In this document: in pieces, positions 1 to 11,612 of the stretch
How the letters are laid out: every line of letters starts with the position of its first letter
How positions within the stretch are numbered: position 1 is the first letter of the stretch
NCBI GenBank assembly: GCA_963921795.1
Contig: OY997659.1
Span: 27,809,290-27,873,289 of the forward strand
DNA: 64,000 bases
Direction of reading: 5' to 3'
DNA from: Nannobrachium achirus
Lineage: Eukaryota > Chordata > Actinopteri > Myctophiformes > Myctophidae
Made by a program: the position numbers and the translations under genes
The notes under the pieces: model-generated
What the model was told of the DNA's origin: nothing
Databases searched by the model: none
The model's input: only the letters and a program-made list of their open reading frames with translations

Positions 1-510
<510 letters not shown>

Positions 511-590
511 GAAGAATCCTCAACAGGTTCTCTAAGGACATTGGTCTCCTGGACTCCCTGCTGCCATGGACATTCGTGGACTTTATCCAG
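511..590 (+). CDS. abcc4: abcc4 exon: intracellular loop entering TMD2 (residues 1-26)
   Basis: This 80-nt exon begins in phase (two bases complete a split Gly codon, as expected for the family's [12 protein letters not shown]) and ends in phase 0 at GTGAGT. It encodes [19 protein letters not shown] and then TFVDFIQ. The RILNRFSKD motif is the conserved coupling-helix region of ABCC transmembrane domain 2, where the membrane helices contact the nucleotide-binding domains. The preceding exon is outside the window, so this is the 5' boundary of the visible coding sequence. Intron length to the next exon is 8.9 kb. Confidence 0.95.
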
Positions 591-3500
591 GTGAGTCTCA
601 CCTCGGCAGGTTTTGGTCGCTGCCGCTGCAGCGGCAGCATGGGGAGGCCATTTCATGCCTGGCTGGGCCTGCTTTGTGGTCCGGGTCCCCTAATCTGGAA
701 ACAATTACTGTAGGATTACCCGCCAGCGCGGCCCAGCGCCTGCACAGATTTAATAAAAGTGTCTGCACACACATTGGCCGAGGGCGTGGCTCTCCTCAGT
801 GTTGGGCAACACAGAGGCGGCTTTCGCCGGGAGAATGAGTGTGGGGGACTACGCAAGTGATTGGGGGAGAGAGAAAGGCTACCACAGAAGGAAATAATGG
901 CTACAGGAAGATGGGCGCCACGATGCAGGGGAGTGGAGGGAGACGGCGAGGGAGGCAGGAAAGGGAATGACGAGGGGCGATCTCTGGAGTGGCGAGGAGG
1001 AAGGAGGAGAAGAAGTGTGAGCAGCAGGCGTGTGATGTGTTTGCAGGAGTAGAGAGAGAGAGAGAGAGAGAGAAGCATGGAATAGGGGGAGGGGGACAGG
1101 TTAGTGGAAACAGATACAGAGCGGGTGGGGTTTGGGGGACTTGCCCCTCTCGCCACCATTCACCTCCTGCTCTACAGTGTTACAGGTCTGGTAGCCAAGG
1201 GCCACCCTGACACATAGGCAGTTCGGGTTACCAAATGCCACCGTGCCACCGCGACAATCATCTCCCACGAAAGCCCGCGGAGAGAGGAGCCAGCTCATGC
1301 ACCTAGCGCCACAAAGAAGGGAATGTTCGCCGCACAATTCGAGGTAGAGGAGCAGGCGTGGCTCCTTGGTTAGGGCCAAAGAATGGAACAAAGCAGTGCT
1401 GAAAATGAATCCCCCGTCCACAATGCCTGAGTGATGTTTGTGGCAGATACCCATCTCACAGGAGACAAAAGCCATCTTAAATGCTGAAAGCACAAAAGAT
1501 CATACCCACAAAAGGTTTTTGTCCACTATAGTTCCCCCCCCATTTTGATAATAAGGTGAATAATGGGGAAAGTAAAATAATAACGTTGCGGAAGGCCTGT
1601 AGGTCCAACTGAATACCAGCGAAAGCATACTAGGTCATAACAAAAAAGAGGCTTGTGTTGCACATGTGTATGGTACATGCTGCATTGTATACATTACGTA
1701 CATCGGCCTATCTGTTCCCTCACATTTCAAGTGTTTTTCTGGAGAGGCTAACTTTATTCTTCAAGTTGCAGCATTATTTTGAGCACGGCAAAGCGCTTCC
1801 GTATCGCAGCGAGAAACAATATTTAAGAAACTAGAACAGCACTTGAACAAACTGTTCCAATCAGATGTGCTGCACGATAACCACATTGTGTACGCCGTGC
1901 AAAATGTGCAATAGAAAATGGGAGTTGATTGTGCCGGGGGACAAAGGTGGCATCGTTTGGACAAAGTACTTTTGTTTGGGGCTTCTGTCTGCTCTTGTTT
2001 GCAGGTGTCTTTCATGCAGCACCCTTTAATTCTTTCAGGAAGGGAGATTTTCAGCTCTCTTTTTATCATAGCATTAGCCAGAGAGAAAAGCTACTGATCC
2101 TGGCCATTGTTGCTCTTTAGCAGAGGGACATTTCCCCACAGTCATTGTTTAAATGGTTGTCAGGAGGGAATAAAGTGAAACTTCATAAACAATGCCCTAA
2201 CTGGTTTATCTCTCTCTCTATGGGGAGAGGCTGCCTCTGTGTGGGGATTTGCACCAGAGCACGGCCCTTTATGGTGGAGTAAGCACTTCACTGCACTCAG
2301 CACTCCACCCATACACGCCCAAACAAGGGGATTCCCCCAAGCAGGGCGAACCTGCTTGCCATCCCCAGTGCTCTATTTTATTTTTTGTATTTTTTCCACA
2401 GGTCTCATTTAGTGGCAATTTAGTATATTGAAGGAAAAAAAGTGCCCTTTTCTCTCACCCCTTTATGGATTGGGGGGACAAAGACAGAAATGTCAATTAA
2501 AAACACCTCAGGGTTCAGGGACGGACAGCCTTTGTGCGGACTTGACCTTTAAATCCTGGGTTTGCCTCTGTTTTCACAGAGGGGGCAGAGGAGGGCAGGA
2601 CAATAAGGGGGTCTACGGGGGCCTTTCAGTGGAGGATTCCTTGTGAAGGCTCTTGACCAAGTCACACCTCTAACTGTGGGGTCCATGGCTGTATTCATTG
2701 GTCTTCTCAGCCATCCATTCAAATTGAGTTTGTCAGTATCATTGTGCTAAAACACCAGCTACACTTGAACAATGACAACTTGCATTTTTGAATAATAAAA
2801 AAAAAGAAAAGCGATTGTATTAGGATTAAGTCTAGTTGCGGATTAATTTCCAACGCTCAAGTTTGGAGTAATTAAATCAGCCTGACTCTGACTTTACATT
2901 TTAGTAGGACGTATGCCTGTTATCAGTAATATTAGTGGCTTTATGATCATATTAACAGTGAGAACTTTGCTGTGTTGGTTGGCTCTGTGTCATGATAAAT
3001 TACTGCTGTAGACCCCATGGTTGTCTGGAGGACGAGGTGTGTGTGCATGTGCGTGCGCGCGTGTGTCCTAATACTGAAGACTCGAGCCCAGAGAAAGCAT
3101 TGAAGACACACAGGGAGCAAAGATGGCCTATTGTTTGAAAACACTGGCGGGTGGATCGTTGTGTGAGTGTATATTGTGGCACATTGTGTGTCAGGCTTTC
3201 TGTGGCTTTGTGGGATATGAGAATTGCTGACGTAACCCGTGTGCGCTGTAGGATGGGATTTCACCGGCTTTCTCTGGTGCTTTTTACCAAGCGGGTGACA
3301 GAGGGAGGGAGGAATGCACTGGCTCCAGGCGTCGCGCATACCAGGTTTGTCCGAGGAACACAGGAGACACAGGGCCCGGTATAGAAATATATATTATGCC
3401 CGTAAATTCCCCCTCTGAACATTGTTACCTGACAACGGCCATTGTCTTCGTGCGTGCGGTGGAAAAACACAACGGTGACACGGAAAGGTGAGAGGCCGAG

Positions 3501-4029
3501 GAGGGGTGACCTAGCCTAAGTATTTTTTGGGTTGTACTGGTTCACTGTGTATTAAAGAGTGAGAAGAACATCAAATAACACCCCCCCTCCTCCCCCCTTC
3601 TCCACTGATTTATGTTTTTTGTTTACACAGCGTATGAATCTGATCTCCCAGCAATACCGCACATGGTCATTTGATGGCGGGCATTGGCCAGAAAAGGCGC
3701 TATCATGCAAAGGAAGGAGCCAGAGAGTGTTACTTTAACTCCCCAGAGTGTTAAGAACACTCTCTGGAGTCAAATCAACAGTGTGGACCTTTACTGTGTG
3801 TGTGGTTTTCCGCTGTGCTGCGGTCTGGCACCTCACCTGTCCTGAGTCAGACACTACAGGAGAGGCCACTTGGTTCTAGTGAGCCTGGAAAACGTACACA
3901 ATAGATTTACGCTAATCTAGGAGCCATACCACGTCAATATGATGACGATGAATAATGAATTCTGTATTTTGTGGGAGTGACTCTTGCATTTGTGACCTAC
4001 AGGATTTTGTTTTGTTTTTCCACCTACAG

Positions 4030-4194
4030 CAGCGGTTCCCAATCTTTTTAGCTTGTGACCCAAAAGATTTATCACGTTTGCCGTTTTAATTAACAAAGGT
4101 TTTTTTTTAATGTTTTGAAATAATGGTAATTAAAAACAAAATGTAGTGTCCACGACCCACAAATAAGTCCCGACCCAGTGCTTGGGAACCAGTG
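4030..4194. mobile_element. Non-autonomous hAT-like element with 8-bp target duplication
   Basis: Inverted ends CAGCGGTTCCCAA at the left and TTGGGAACCAGTG at the right, flanked on both sides by the identical 8-mer ACCTACAG (4022-4029 and 4195-4202). An 8-bp duplication and CAGNGGTTC-type ends are hallmarks of the hAT superfamily. It is 165 bp with no transposase. Confidence 0.85.
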
Positions 4195-4334
4195 ACCTAC
4201 AGCACAATGCCAAATGTTTTTTGTTTTTTCTCTCTCTAACTTTGTAGAGAGACAGAGGAGGGATGCGAGGCTCTGCCGAGTACTGGACAGTTGCTTTTTT
4301 TGGGTGGACAGTCTGGACACTAGTGATTTATAGG

Positions 4335-4370
<36 letters not shown>

Positions 4371-4811
4371 CATTTCAAAGCCTTTCTCTTATTTCCAAAA
4401 TGGAGGGTTGGGGGGGGGCCGGGGGTTGGAAATCAGCAGCTTGACTGAGCCCAAATAAGTGACTTCTTTTACCTTTTCACCGCGGCACAAAAGCCTAATC
4501 CCGCGACTACTTGAACCACCAATGTAGACAGCGCCCGAGACCACCGCAGTATGTGTCAGCCCCTCCTCAGCGCACACAAAACACATTGACTGCAGCTTTA
4601 TGAAGTGAAAACGGCCCCCGAAAGGGAAAATGTGGAGGAGGCGTCCACCGTCGTTTTCTCCCCAAAAGAAAAGGCCACCGCATCTGGACATTTAATGCTA
4701 AAATAAAGCCCAGAGGCGTTGAGCAGAATGGGATCGGGTCACTCCTATTGTTCCAGAGCCCAAGTGGAACGGCCCCTGTTTTTGTTTCAGTGCCACTGAC
4801 CCCTGCAAGTC

Positions 4812-4899
4812 ATTGTGCCACAACACTGTCAGACAAAAGTGTGTGAGTGAGAAAAATTCCAGCGATGACAGCATGGGCTTCTTTACTTTTTTAACCTGT
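4812..4899. repeat. Left copy of an 82-88 bp direct repeat flanking a composite insert
   Basis: Starts ATTGTGCCACAACACTGTC and includes CAGACAAAAGTGTG and CCAGCGATGACAGCA. It is repeated in the same orientation at 5897-5978 with a few indels and substitutions. The intervening 1 kb is repetitive DNA. Confidence 0.85.
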
Positions 4900-5088
4900 C
4901 CTCCCTTCATTTTTGTTTGTTTTATTTTTTTTCCCTCGCAGTGGCCGCTATACGGTTGGGATCCGGAACCTGGATCCAACATTGAGGAACCCGGAAATCA
5001 GTTCCATCACATTCGGAACCGTTTCCGGAACCGTTTTTTTTTATCCCACTGTCAGTCAGAGCTGGCATGTGGATTCACATCTGCTATA

Positions 5089-5169
5089 CAATGGACCAAT
5101 CCCCAATCACATACACACCCATTGTAACAGTTACAATGGGTGTGTATGTGATTGGGGATTGGTCCATTG
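5089..5169. repeat. Perfect 81-nt palindrome (40-bp arms, 1-nt centre)
   Basis: Left arm begins CAATGGACCAATCCCC, right arm ends GGGGATTGGTCCATTG. Every one of the 40 positions pairs around the single A at 5129. Its perfection implies a young event compared with the decayed repeats around it. Confidence 0.95.
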
Positions 5170-5345
5170 CAATACCAGTGGTTCTCAAACCTTTTAATTT
5201 CAAGGACGTATAACTCTTGAGAGTTCCATGTTGTACACTCTCAAGAGTTATAGACCGGTTAGGGTCCATTTGGAACCCCCTATAGGAATCGTTAAAGGGA
5301 ACCCTTAAGGAATCAGACCGTTAAGAGGGATGCTTTAACCAGTGA

Positions 5346-5380
5346 AAAATAGCATGCAAGCTTGTAGATCTGCTATTTTT
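5346..5380. repeat. GATCTACAAGCT hairpin module, short copy
   Basis: AAAAATAGC ... GCTATTTTT arms around GCTTGTAGATCT. One of about 14 copies of this module in the window. Confidence 0.8.
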
Positions 5381-5733
5381 GAAAAAGTCGTGAAAATGTG
5401 TGCAAATCTTTGAATATATGTATTTTCAAAGCGAACGTTTGTAACTCAAATTTTGCTTCTGGGTGGTCCCTGGTTCTAGATATTTTGAGATGCGGGTCCG
5501 TGGCCAAATAAATATCATTTTGGGGGTCCTTCACATGAAAAGGTTTGAGAACCACTGACATAGTAGTCTCTCAAGAGCAGACCAACTGAGCTCCAGTTGA
5601 AGTGAAAAGGACCTTTTCTTTGACGATGGCTGGCCAGAATGCTGACATAGAAACATAGGTTTTTCAAAAAATCTTAGAAGGATTCAAAAGACACTTATAG
5701 AATCGGGTCAAAATTCTAATTTTCACGATTTCT

Positions 5734-5793
5734 CAAAAATAGCAGATCTACAAGCTCGCAGTAGATCTGTGAGCTTGTATATCTGCTATTTTT
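5734..5793. repeat. GATCTACAAGCT hairpin module
   Basis: Arms of about 23-24 bp, from CAAAAATAGCAGATCTACAA to GCTTGTATATCTGCTATTTT, with one mismatch. Confidence 0.88.
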
Positions 5794-5896
5794 CAATAGT
5801 TAAAGCATAAAATAACGATACACAATAATGTGTACCCGTTCTAAATGGGTTAAGGAACCGTAATCGTTAATATCATAAAGGTTCCCAACCCTAATT

Positions 5897-5978
5897 ATTG
5901 TGCCACACTGTCAGACAAAAGTGTGGAGTGAGAGAATTCCAGCGATGACAGCAAGGGCCTCTTTACTTTTCAACCTGT
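5897..5978. repeat. Right copy of the 82-88 bp direct repeat
   Basis: Same-orientation copy of 4812-4899. Both contain CAGACAAAAGTGTG and CCAGCGATGACAGCA, and both end in CAACCTGT or TAACCTGT. Confidence 0.85.
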
Positions 5979-7933
5979 GGCAGTATCCCTTGGAAAAACA
6001 TCGCACACCAATCTGTAAATAGAAGGAGGATGAGAAAAGAGGGCTTGTAAAGAAACAAGTCTGATTCCCTGTGTCCAGAGGGATGTTTAATTAAAGGGAA
6101 GTGTTTATACTCTCCACTGTGGAACAACAGTGGCTATCTGCGTTGAACACAAATATGGCAATTAACTTCAATTTTCTGAATTTATTTGGACATCAAAGGC
6201 CCCGATGGTATCGCACAGAAAATAAAGCAATTAGGGTCAGCAAGAGATCTGAATGGCCCTTTGGAACGCGGCAGTGTGCCCAGTTAGCCTGAATGACTGA
6301 ATCACATGCGTGCAAAGGGCTTTCTTTTCCTCGCTAAAGAGCAATTAGAGGTAATACTTTATTTAAACTGTTTGTATACAAAAGCTTTTTATCCACTTTT
6401 ATGTGCAGTCGGCTGTGACCTGGGGAGTTGTCTGTTCCTGTGTGGCGATGTGGATATGAAGCCGAGGGGTGGTGTTGGGCGCGTCGTGGGGATGAACAGG
6501 AGCAGGAGGGGAGGGGGGTTTTGGTTGGATCGCTACTTATCGGACTCATCTGTGTGTAGTGTGGGTGGGGGGCTTGGTGTTCTCTGATACTGACATGATA
6601 AGCGGGCAGACCAGGCAAATGGATCACATCAAACGGGGGGGGGGGAGGCCTTGGCGGCAGTCGGCCCTGGGGGACCAGGAGGAGGCAGCACTCCTATCTA
6701 ATGGTTCCTGTGTTCCTCCCCCCTTCCCCTTAGATGACCCCTCCTCGCTGTTAGTTCACTCTGGCCCTGACCCTGGCACCCTCGGCTCCACGGACGACTA
6801 GTCTGGGACGGAGCTGGAAATAGAATTAACCGAGCTGAGTACAGTACAGCAAGTCAACGTACTGTACATATGCACATCGAGTGAAAGAAACCCTGGCATG
6901 ATTCTAACAAGGAGGAAAGTAAATGCATGTTAGGTTAATGTCTGAACCCGACTGGGCGAGATTGGATAACATGCGAGAGTAATAGCCTGCGTGCCGCCAT
7001 CTCACTCTGCCCGGTAGCCTTCCATCAAGGCTAAGATTGAAACTTATGTACTGTGAAATTCTCAGGATCAGTTGTGCTCAGTAGCTTCCACTCCCTGCTT
7101 GATTGTGCCGGCTCCACTTGCGGAGATGGTTAGACTAGTAATACCCTCTTATCTGAACCTTAAATGGAATTGAGTGGCTTTTCATCATAAAACTACATTG
7201 AAAGTGATCATGCTTTAAATGTGCGCTTAAGCGACCGATAACATCCATAATTAAGGTGCTAAATTAAATTTTCATCTCTGCGGGCTGGTCTGAGACCAGT
7301 GAAGGTGGCAGCAGACGCAGTTTGATCCTAATCTCGCATCTCTTAGGAGTCATCTCTTAGGTTGTCTCTAATTTCAGGGTGTGAGGTTTCAATTTGATCA
7401 CCTGTCAATCGAATATGAGACTGTGCAACACTGTATATCTTTTTTTAGTTTGAAGTGCTCTCACACAGATTTATCATATCAGTTTAAGCACTTCTGAAAA
7501 GTTCAATTAGATTGTTTTCCGATATCGCTGCAGGTGCACGAACACTTGGTGATTTCCCCCCAATGAGATTTCTTTTAAACTGCACCGCGACAGTCATAGT
7601 TTTTCTTTCTTTTTTTAGATGGAACACACGCAGCCCATTCACACACAACAACCGTACACGAATAATGAGTGATACTTTTATTTTCCTCCGCTTACTGGTC
7701 GGGTTGCAGCCGTAACAATGTTTTGGTGTCGTCCGACTCATTGCCCTCGCTCCCGTTTAAGGCATCAGATTTCACGCGGCCAGTGGTCTAGATGTGTCAG
7801 GTGGCCATTAACAAGAGTGACGAGTCATTGTGTTGTTGTTGTGAGGTCTGTGCGGTTTGGGGTTGTGCTGTATCAGTACCTCCACGGCACTGTGGTTCCC
7901 AGAGCCCTCTCTGCCAGTCACTGTGACCAGGCC

Positions 7934-8363
7934 CAGTGGTGGCAAAGGTACTCAAATGTTTTACTTGAGTAAAAGTGTCAATACTGCAATGTAGAAGTCT
8001 GGAATTCAAAATGTACTTGAGTAAAAGTACTAAAGTATTGGCATCAAAATGTACTTGGAATTACCAAAAGTAAAAGCACAACATGTTTGAAAATCGCAGA
8101 TCTACAAGCTCACAACGCGTCGCGATAGCCAAGGTATAAAATAGGCAAAAAGTGGTTAATGTATGTTTTATAAGATTATTTATATCTGCAAAGTAACTAG
8201 TAACTAAAGTTTTCAAATAATTGTAGTAGAGTGAAAGTACAATATTTGCATCCGAGATTTAGTGGAGTAGAAGTTAAAGTATTGTAAATTGGGAAATCCT
8301 CAAGTAAAGTACAAATACCTCAATGTTGTAAGTACAAATGTACTTATTTACTTTACACAACTG
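7934..8363 (-). mobile_element. Non-autonomous hAT-like element (TACTCAAGTA family), reverse orientation
   Basis: Begins CAGTGGTGGCAAAGGTACTC and ends TTTACACAACTG. Flanks are ACCAGGCC (7926-7933) and ACCATGCC (8364-8371), an 8-bp target duplication with one change. Dense runs of TACTTGAGTAAAAGTA inside are typical of a widespread fish hAT MITE. It is inverted relative to the copies at 11065 and 18525 and contains one arm of the GATCTACAAGCT hairpin (8090-8120). Confidence 0.85.
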
Positions 8364-9040
8364 ACCATGCCTGGTTGGCTGGCTGGCTGGCCTCACTCTT
8401 CCAGGGAGGCTTATTATAGGCCAGAGGTGTTGAAGGGAATGCCCACGGGAGCGCGGGGATACGAGCCGCAGAGAGTGGCCAAGTGGTAAGTTCTCACCTG
8501 CTGCTAAGTGAGAATTAGCGCGGTGCCCTCTTTCCTTTCACACGGCAGAGTCACACAACCTCTGTCCCACAGCCTTTACTCAGAACCCGCTGTATGGGAG
8601 CCCAGGAACCCACACAATAACAACCCGGCAGAGTTTCTCACAGGATCAGGAAACGGGGACTCAGTGCAGGGCCTCGGCGGTAGCCCACATTGCAGCAGCG
8701 GGGATTTTTTGACTCAGCTGTTTGTTAGGTTTCTGCTGGTTACCGGCGTTGCCAGCTCTCGTGAGAGAAATGAGCCAACCCGCCTCCAAAAGCAAGCATC
8801 TTGCGAGAGAGATAAGACAAATCTCACCTCCAAAAACATAAACAGCCATATATTCCTAATACAAAAATATTAGCTGCATATCTCTTTGTACTAGGTCTAT
8901 AATAATGTGTGTTTTGGTTATTTATTATAACGTTAAACACTACACACAATCACACATACTTTAGCCAGGGCCTGATACGTAGAGACACCAGACTGATTCT
9001 GTCACTCAATGTGATTCACACTTCCCCAAACCTATGGGGA

Positions 9041-9110
9041 ACCAGGTTCAAGTTTATTGTCACATATATCCATACAAGTACAGATACAATGAAATGCTTG
9101 TGCTAAGAGC
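9041..9110. mobile_element. Possible non-LTR retrotransposon tail
   Basis: The phrase CAAGTTTATTGTCACATATA followed by ACAATGAAATGC resembles a 3'-tail sequence scattered in many fish genomes. This is recognition by memory only; no reverse transcriptase is present. Confidence 0.35.
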
Positions 9111-9283
9111 ACTCTCAGCCTTATTACAGAAAGACATAGTCACAAATACCAGTGAAAGACCAGTGAATTATAGTATCTACATCAAAGAAAGATTGTCTTG
9201 TTGGATTTGCCAAAGAAGCCACTGTGTTCTTAAAACAAGCCCAAAAAACCTGCAACATGGCAACACTACTGGTTACACTCATA

Positions 9284-9414
<131 letters not shown>

Positions 9415-9448
9415 CTCTAACCCTTCTTGTGTTGCCTGTGTATTCCAG

Positions 9449-9599
9449 GTGTTCCTCCAGATTTTGGGGGTAATAGCCGTAGCGGTCGCTGTCATCCCCT
9501 GGATCCTAATCCCTGTGGTCCCCTTGCTCGTCGCCTTCCTGTTCTTGCGCCGCTACTTCCTGCAGACCTCCAGAGACGTCAAGCGCTTGGAGTCCACTA
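9449..9599 (+). CDS. abcc4: abcc4 exon: TMD2 helices (residues 27-76)
   Basis: Acceptor TATTCCAG, donor GTAGGT after ACT A, so the exon ends in phase 1. It encodes a strongly hydrophobic stretch ([18 protein letters not shown], then [14 protein letters not shown]) followed by [18 protein letters not shown]. This fits a pair of closely spaced TMD2 helices and the start of the following intracellular loop in MRP4. The family phrase [15 protein letters not shown] is completed across the next junction, which fixes the donor at 9600 rather than the alternative GT four bases downstream. Confidence 0.96.
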
Positions 9600-10233
9600 G
9601 TAGGTGCTTTTTTTTTCTCCTTTTTTCCTGCAGGGGACATGCCCATTTGTGGTGGGGGGATAAAGGCAGAGCACGGGAATGCTAATAGACCATTGAAGAA
9701 AGCCTCGGTCATTAGCATAAAGGCTAAAGGTGGTGATGGCCCATGACTTGCCCACACACAGTTTCCTGAAGGGCTGGGAGTTCATGACATCACGTACAAT
9801 GGGGGAAAATGCCCAAGTGGGTCTAGTTCATCCTCCTTATTCTGGGCGGAGAGCCCAAATGCACAGGGGAGGACAGGTTCCATCATCTTCAAGAACAAAA
9901 GTTCTATTAAATGGCTCCCAGAAAACATTGAGGCTTTTGTTTTTCGCCTTTGTAAACCTACCAAATCCAAACAAAGGACCTCTCAATGGCAACGCTTTCT
10001 TTTTGTACAAGATGTTTTTGGTATTGGGGGCATTTTCAGTGTTTGTACAATATTGTTATCATGAAAACATGTGTGTGTTCAGCAAAAACAGCTTTTGTTG
10101 GGCTGATATTTTAAGAAAGGAGACAAATGAGAAAACCTAATTATTTATGTTCTTTTTGAGAAATCCAGATATACTGAATGAATGGCTAATTGTGCAGTTC
10201 TTATCCTTCACACAGTGTAATTCTGTTCTATAG
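9600..10233 (+). other. abcc4 intron, 634 bp
   Basis: No repeat or other element recognised. Confidence 0.7.
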
Positions 10234-10353
10234 CGCGGAGTCCAGTGTTCTCCCACCTCTCCTCTTCACTCCAAGGCCTGTGGACCATCCGTGCCTTCAA
10301 AGCTCAACAAAGGTTCCAAGAAATGTTTGATGCATGCCAAGATCTCCACACAG
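10234..10353 (+). CDS. abcc4: abcc4 exon: intracellular loop of TMD2 (residues 77-116)
   Basis: Acceptor TTCTATAG, donor GTTAAA. The split Thr codon (A|CG) links to the previous exon. The product reads [20 protein letters not shown] followed by [38 protein letters not shown] is a hallmark of ABCC proteins: the cytoplasmic extension whose coupling helix rests on the nucleotide-binding domains. The exon is 120 nt and phase 1 at both ends. Confidence 0.96.
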
Positions 10354-10687
10354 GTTAAAAGACATTACGCTTAAGTTTAAGGGCTCACATATTTAAGCCT
10401 TATTTATGCTCAGTTGCCAGCCAGTGTGATACTGAAAATAGACGAGAACAGGTTCTTGTGAGCTTGTAGATCTGCTCTTTTCTTTTGTGTATCGGCTATT
10501 TTGTGTGACACCCGTGTGCAACTTGCACGACACCTGCATGCAACAAGTATAACTCAGGCTTAAGGCTCTTGAATTTCTCCATTCACAGAAACACTGCCTT
10601 GCTTTTGCCCTTAGTAATGACATCAGTGTCTGGTCTGTAAACAGTCTCCGTGAAACATAAGCTGTGTGCTTGCTTTGTTTGTGACAG
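10354..10687 (+). other. abcc4 intron, 334 bp
   Basis: Holds a single degenerate arm of the GATCTACAAGCT hairpin (10459-10480). Nothing else is seen. Confidence 0.7.
10459..10480. repeat. GATCTACAAGCT module, single arm
   Basis: Reads TGAGCTTGTAGATCTGCTCT, one arm only. Confidence 0.7.
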
Positions 10688-10798
10688 AGGCCTGGTTCTT
10701 ATTTTTGACCACTTCGCGTTGGTTTGCTGTCCGTCTTGATGGGATCTGCTCCGTGTTTGTCACCATCACTGTGTTTGGCTGCCTTTACCTCAGGGATG
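10688..10798 (+). CDS. abcc4: abcc4 exon: TMD2 (residues 117-153)
   Basis: Acceptor GTGACAG, donor GTACTG, phase 1 at both ends. The product reads [19 protein letters not shown] then [31 protein letters not shown] is highly conserved in MRP4. The hydrophobic second half is the penultimate TMD2 helix and is the part least like human in this window, which is usual for membrane-facing residues. Confidence 0.96.
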
Positions 10799-10921
10799 GT
10801 ACTGTTTGATGAGAAATGCACTCTCTTATATGTATTGACCTTTTGGCAATGATGTTTTGGTAGTTGAACGCATACAGTAAATGTGTGATTGTGACGGTCC
10901 CTGTCTTTTCTGATGTCACAG

Positions 10922-11022
10922 ACATGGAGTCGGGGACTGTGGGCCTTGCTCTGTCCTATGCAGTAACCCTCATGGGCATGTTCCAGTGGGGGGTCCGACA
11001 GAGTGCAGAGGTGGAAAACATG
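10922..11022 (+). CDS. abcc4: abcc4 exon: last TMD2 helix (residues 154-187)
   Basis: Acceptor TGTCACAG, donor GTGAGA, beginning with a split Asp codon and ending in phase 0 after ENM. It encodes [19 protein letters not shown] followed by [15 protein letters not shown]. This is the twelfth and last core transmembrane helix and the linker toward NBD2, where [16 protein letters not shown] and [10 protein letters not shown] are diagnostic of MRP4. The intron before it is only 123 bp, the shortest in the window. Confidence 0.96.
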
Positions 11023-11111
11023 GTGAGAACAAACAAACACTTATAGTTATGACAAATGTATACTCAATGTTGTAAAGTAATTAAGTGCATTTACTTATGT
11101 ACTGTACTTAA

Positions 11112-11608
11112 AGTTATACCATGTAACCTTTTTTATAAAACAAATCTTAAAATTGTCCTAACTTAAATCGCTAAAGTTTAAGAACACCCACTCCGTTATT
11201 TTCAGCTTCTAAAGCCTTCTCTTTATATGTTTTCTATGATCCTGGCCGGGGACTGGATTTCGCGGAAAAATACGTCATCTGCATCATCTGTATACGTTGT
11301 GTATACGTTGGCCAATCATATCGCGGATCATACACACATGATACACTACCGGCCAATCACAGCGTATCTGCCGTATCTTCAGGAAGTAGCTTCCCTCAGC
11401 TACAGTGTTTACCATGGTGAAGGATTCTTAACCTCTTAATCCCCAAATCCTGGCCAGAAAATTACATTCTACCCCTCCACGGATTCGTATCGTCGTGGTG
11501 GTTTGCGGCGCCGCTCCGGTGGTGGTCCGCAACGACTCCGGGCGAAAAACGGCCGAAAAAAGCAATACCGCTACTGACCACTAGTTTAGCAACTTACACA
11601 GTATAGCT
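11112..11608. mobile_element. TTAA-bounded piggyBac-like MITE
   Basis: Bounded by TTAA at 11108-11111 and 11609-11612. Ends are inverted: AGTTATACCATGTAAC at the left, and CTTACACAGTATAGCT at the right, which reads AGCTATACTGTGTAAG on the other strand. TTAA duplication is the mark of piggyBac-type transposition. No transposase is visible. Confidence 0.7.
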
Positions 11609-11612
11609 TTAA

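Larger units (their letters stand above)
4900..5896. mobile_element. Composite insert of several MITE-like repeats
   Basis: Its outer part has related ends (GGTTGGGATCCGGAACC near 4955 and GGTTCCCAACCCTAA near 5880). Inside lie a perfect 81-nt palindrome (5089-5169), a segment opening CAGTGGTTCTCAAACC at 5176 and closing GGTTTGAGAACCACTG at 5556 (hAT-type ends without a matching target duplication), and two copies of the GATCTACAAGCT hairpin. The part at 5366-5562 is homologous to 61680-61824. Confidence 0.6.

Noticed and set aside
716..1159. 147-residue open frame on the - strand
   Set aside because: Ser/Pro/Leu-rich translation of a purine-rich GA-repeat stretch inside an abcc4 intron.
5176..5556. 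A complete hAT element with target duplication
   Set aside because: The ends match but the flanks TGCAATAC and ACATAGTA do not. Related copies keep the ACATAG flank, so the true element is probably larger.
9600..9607. Alternative donor at 9604 for exon 9449-9599
   Set aside because: It would add TAG-containing sequence and shift the frame. The donor at 9600 restores the family sequence ESTTRSPVF.
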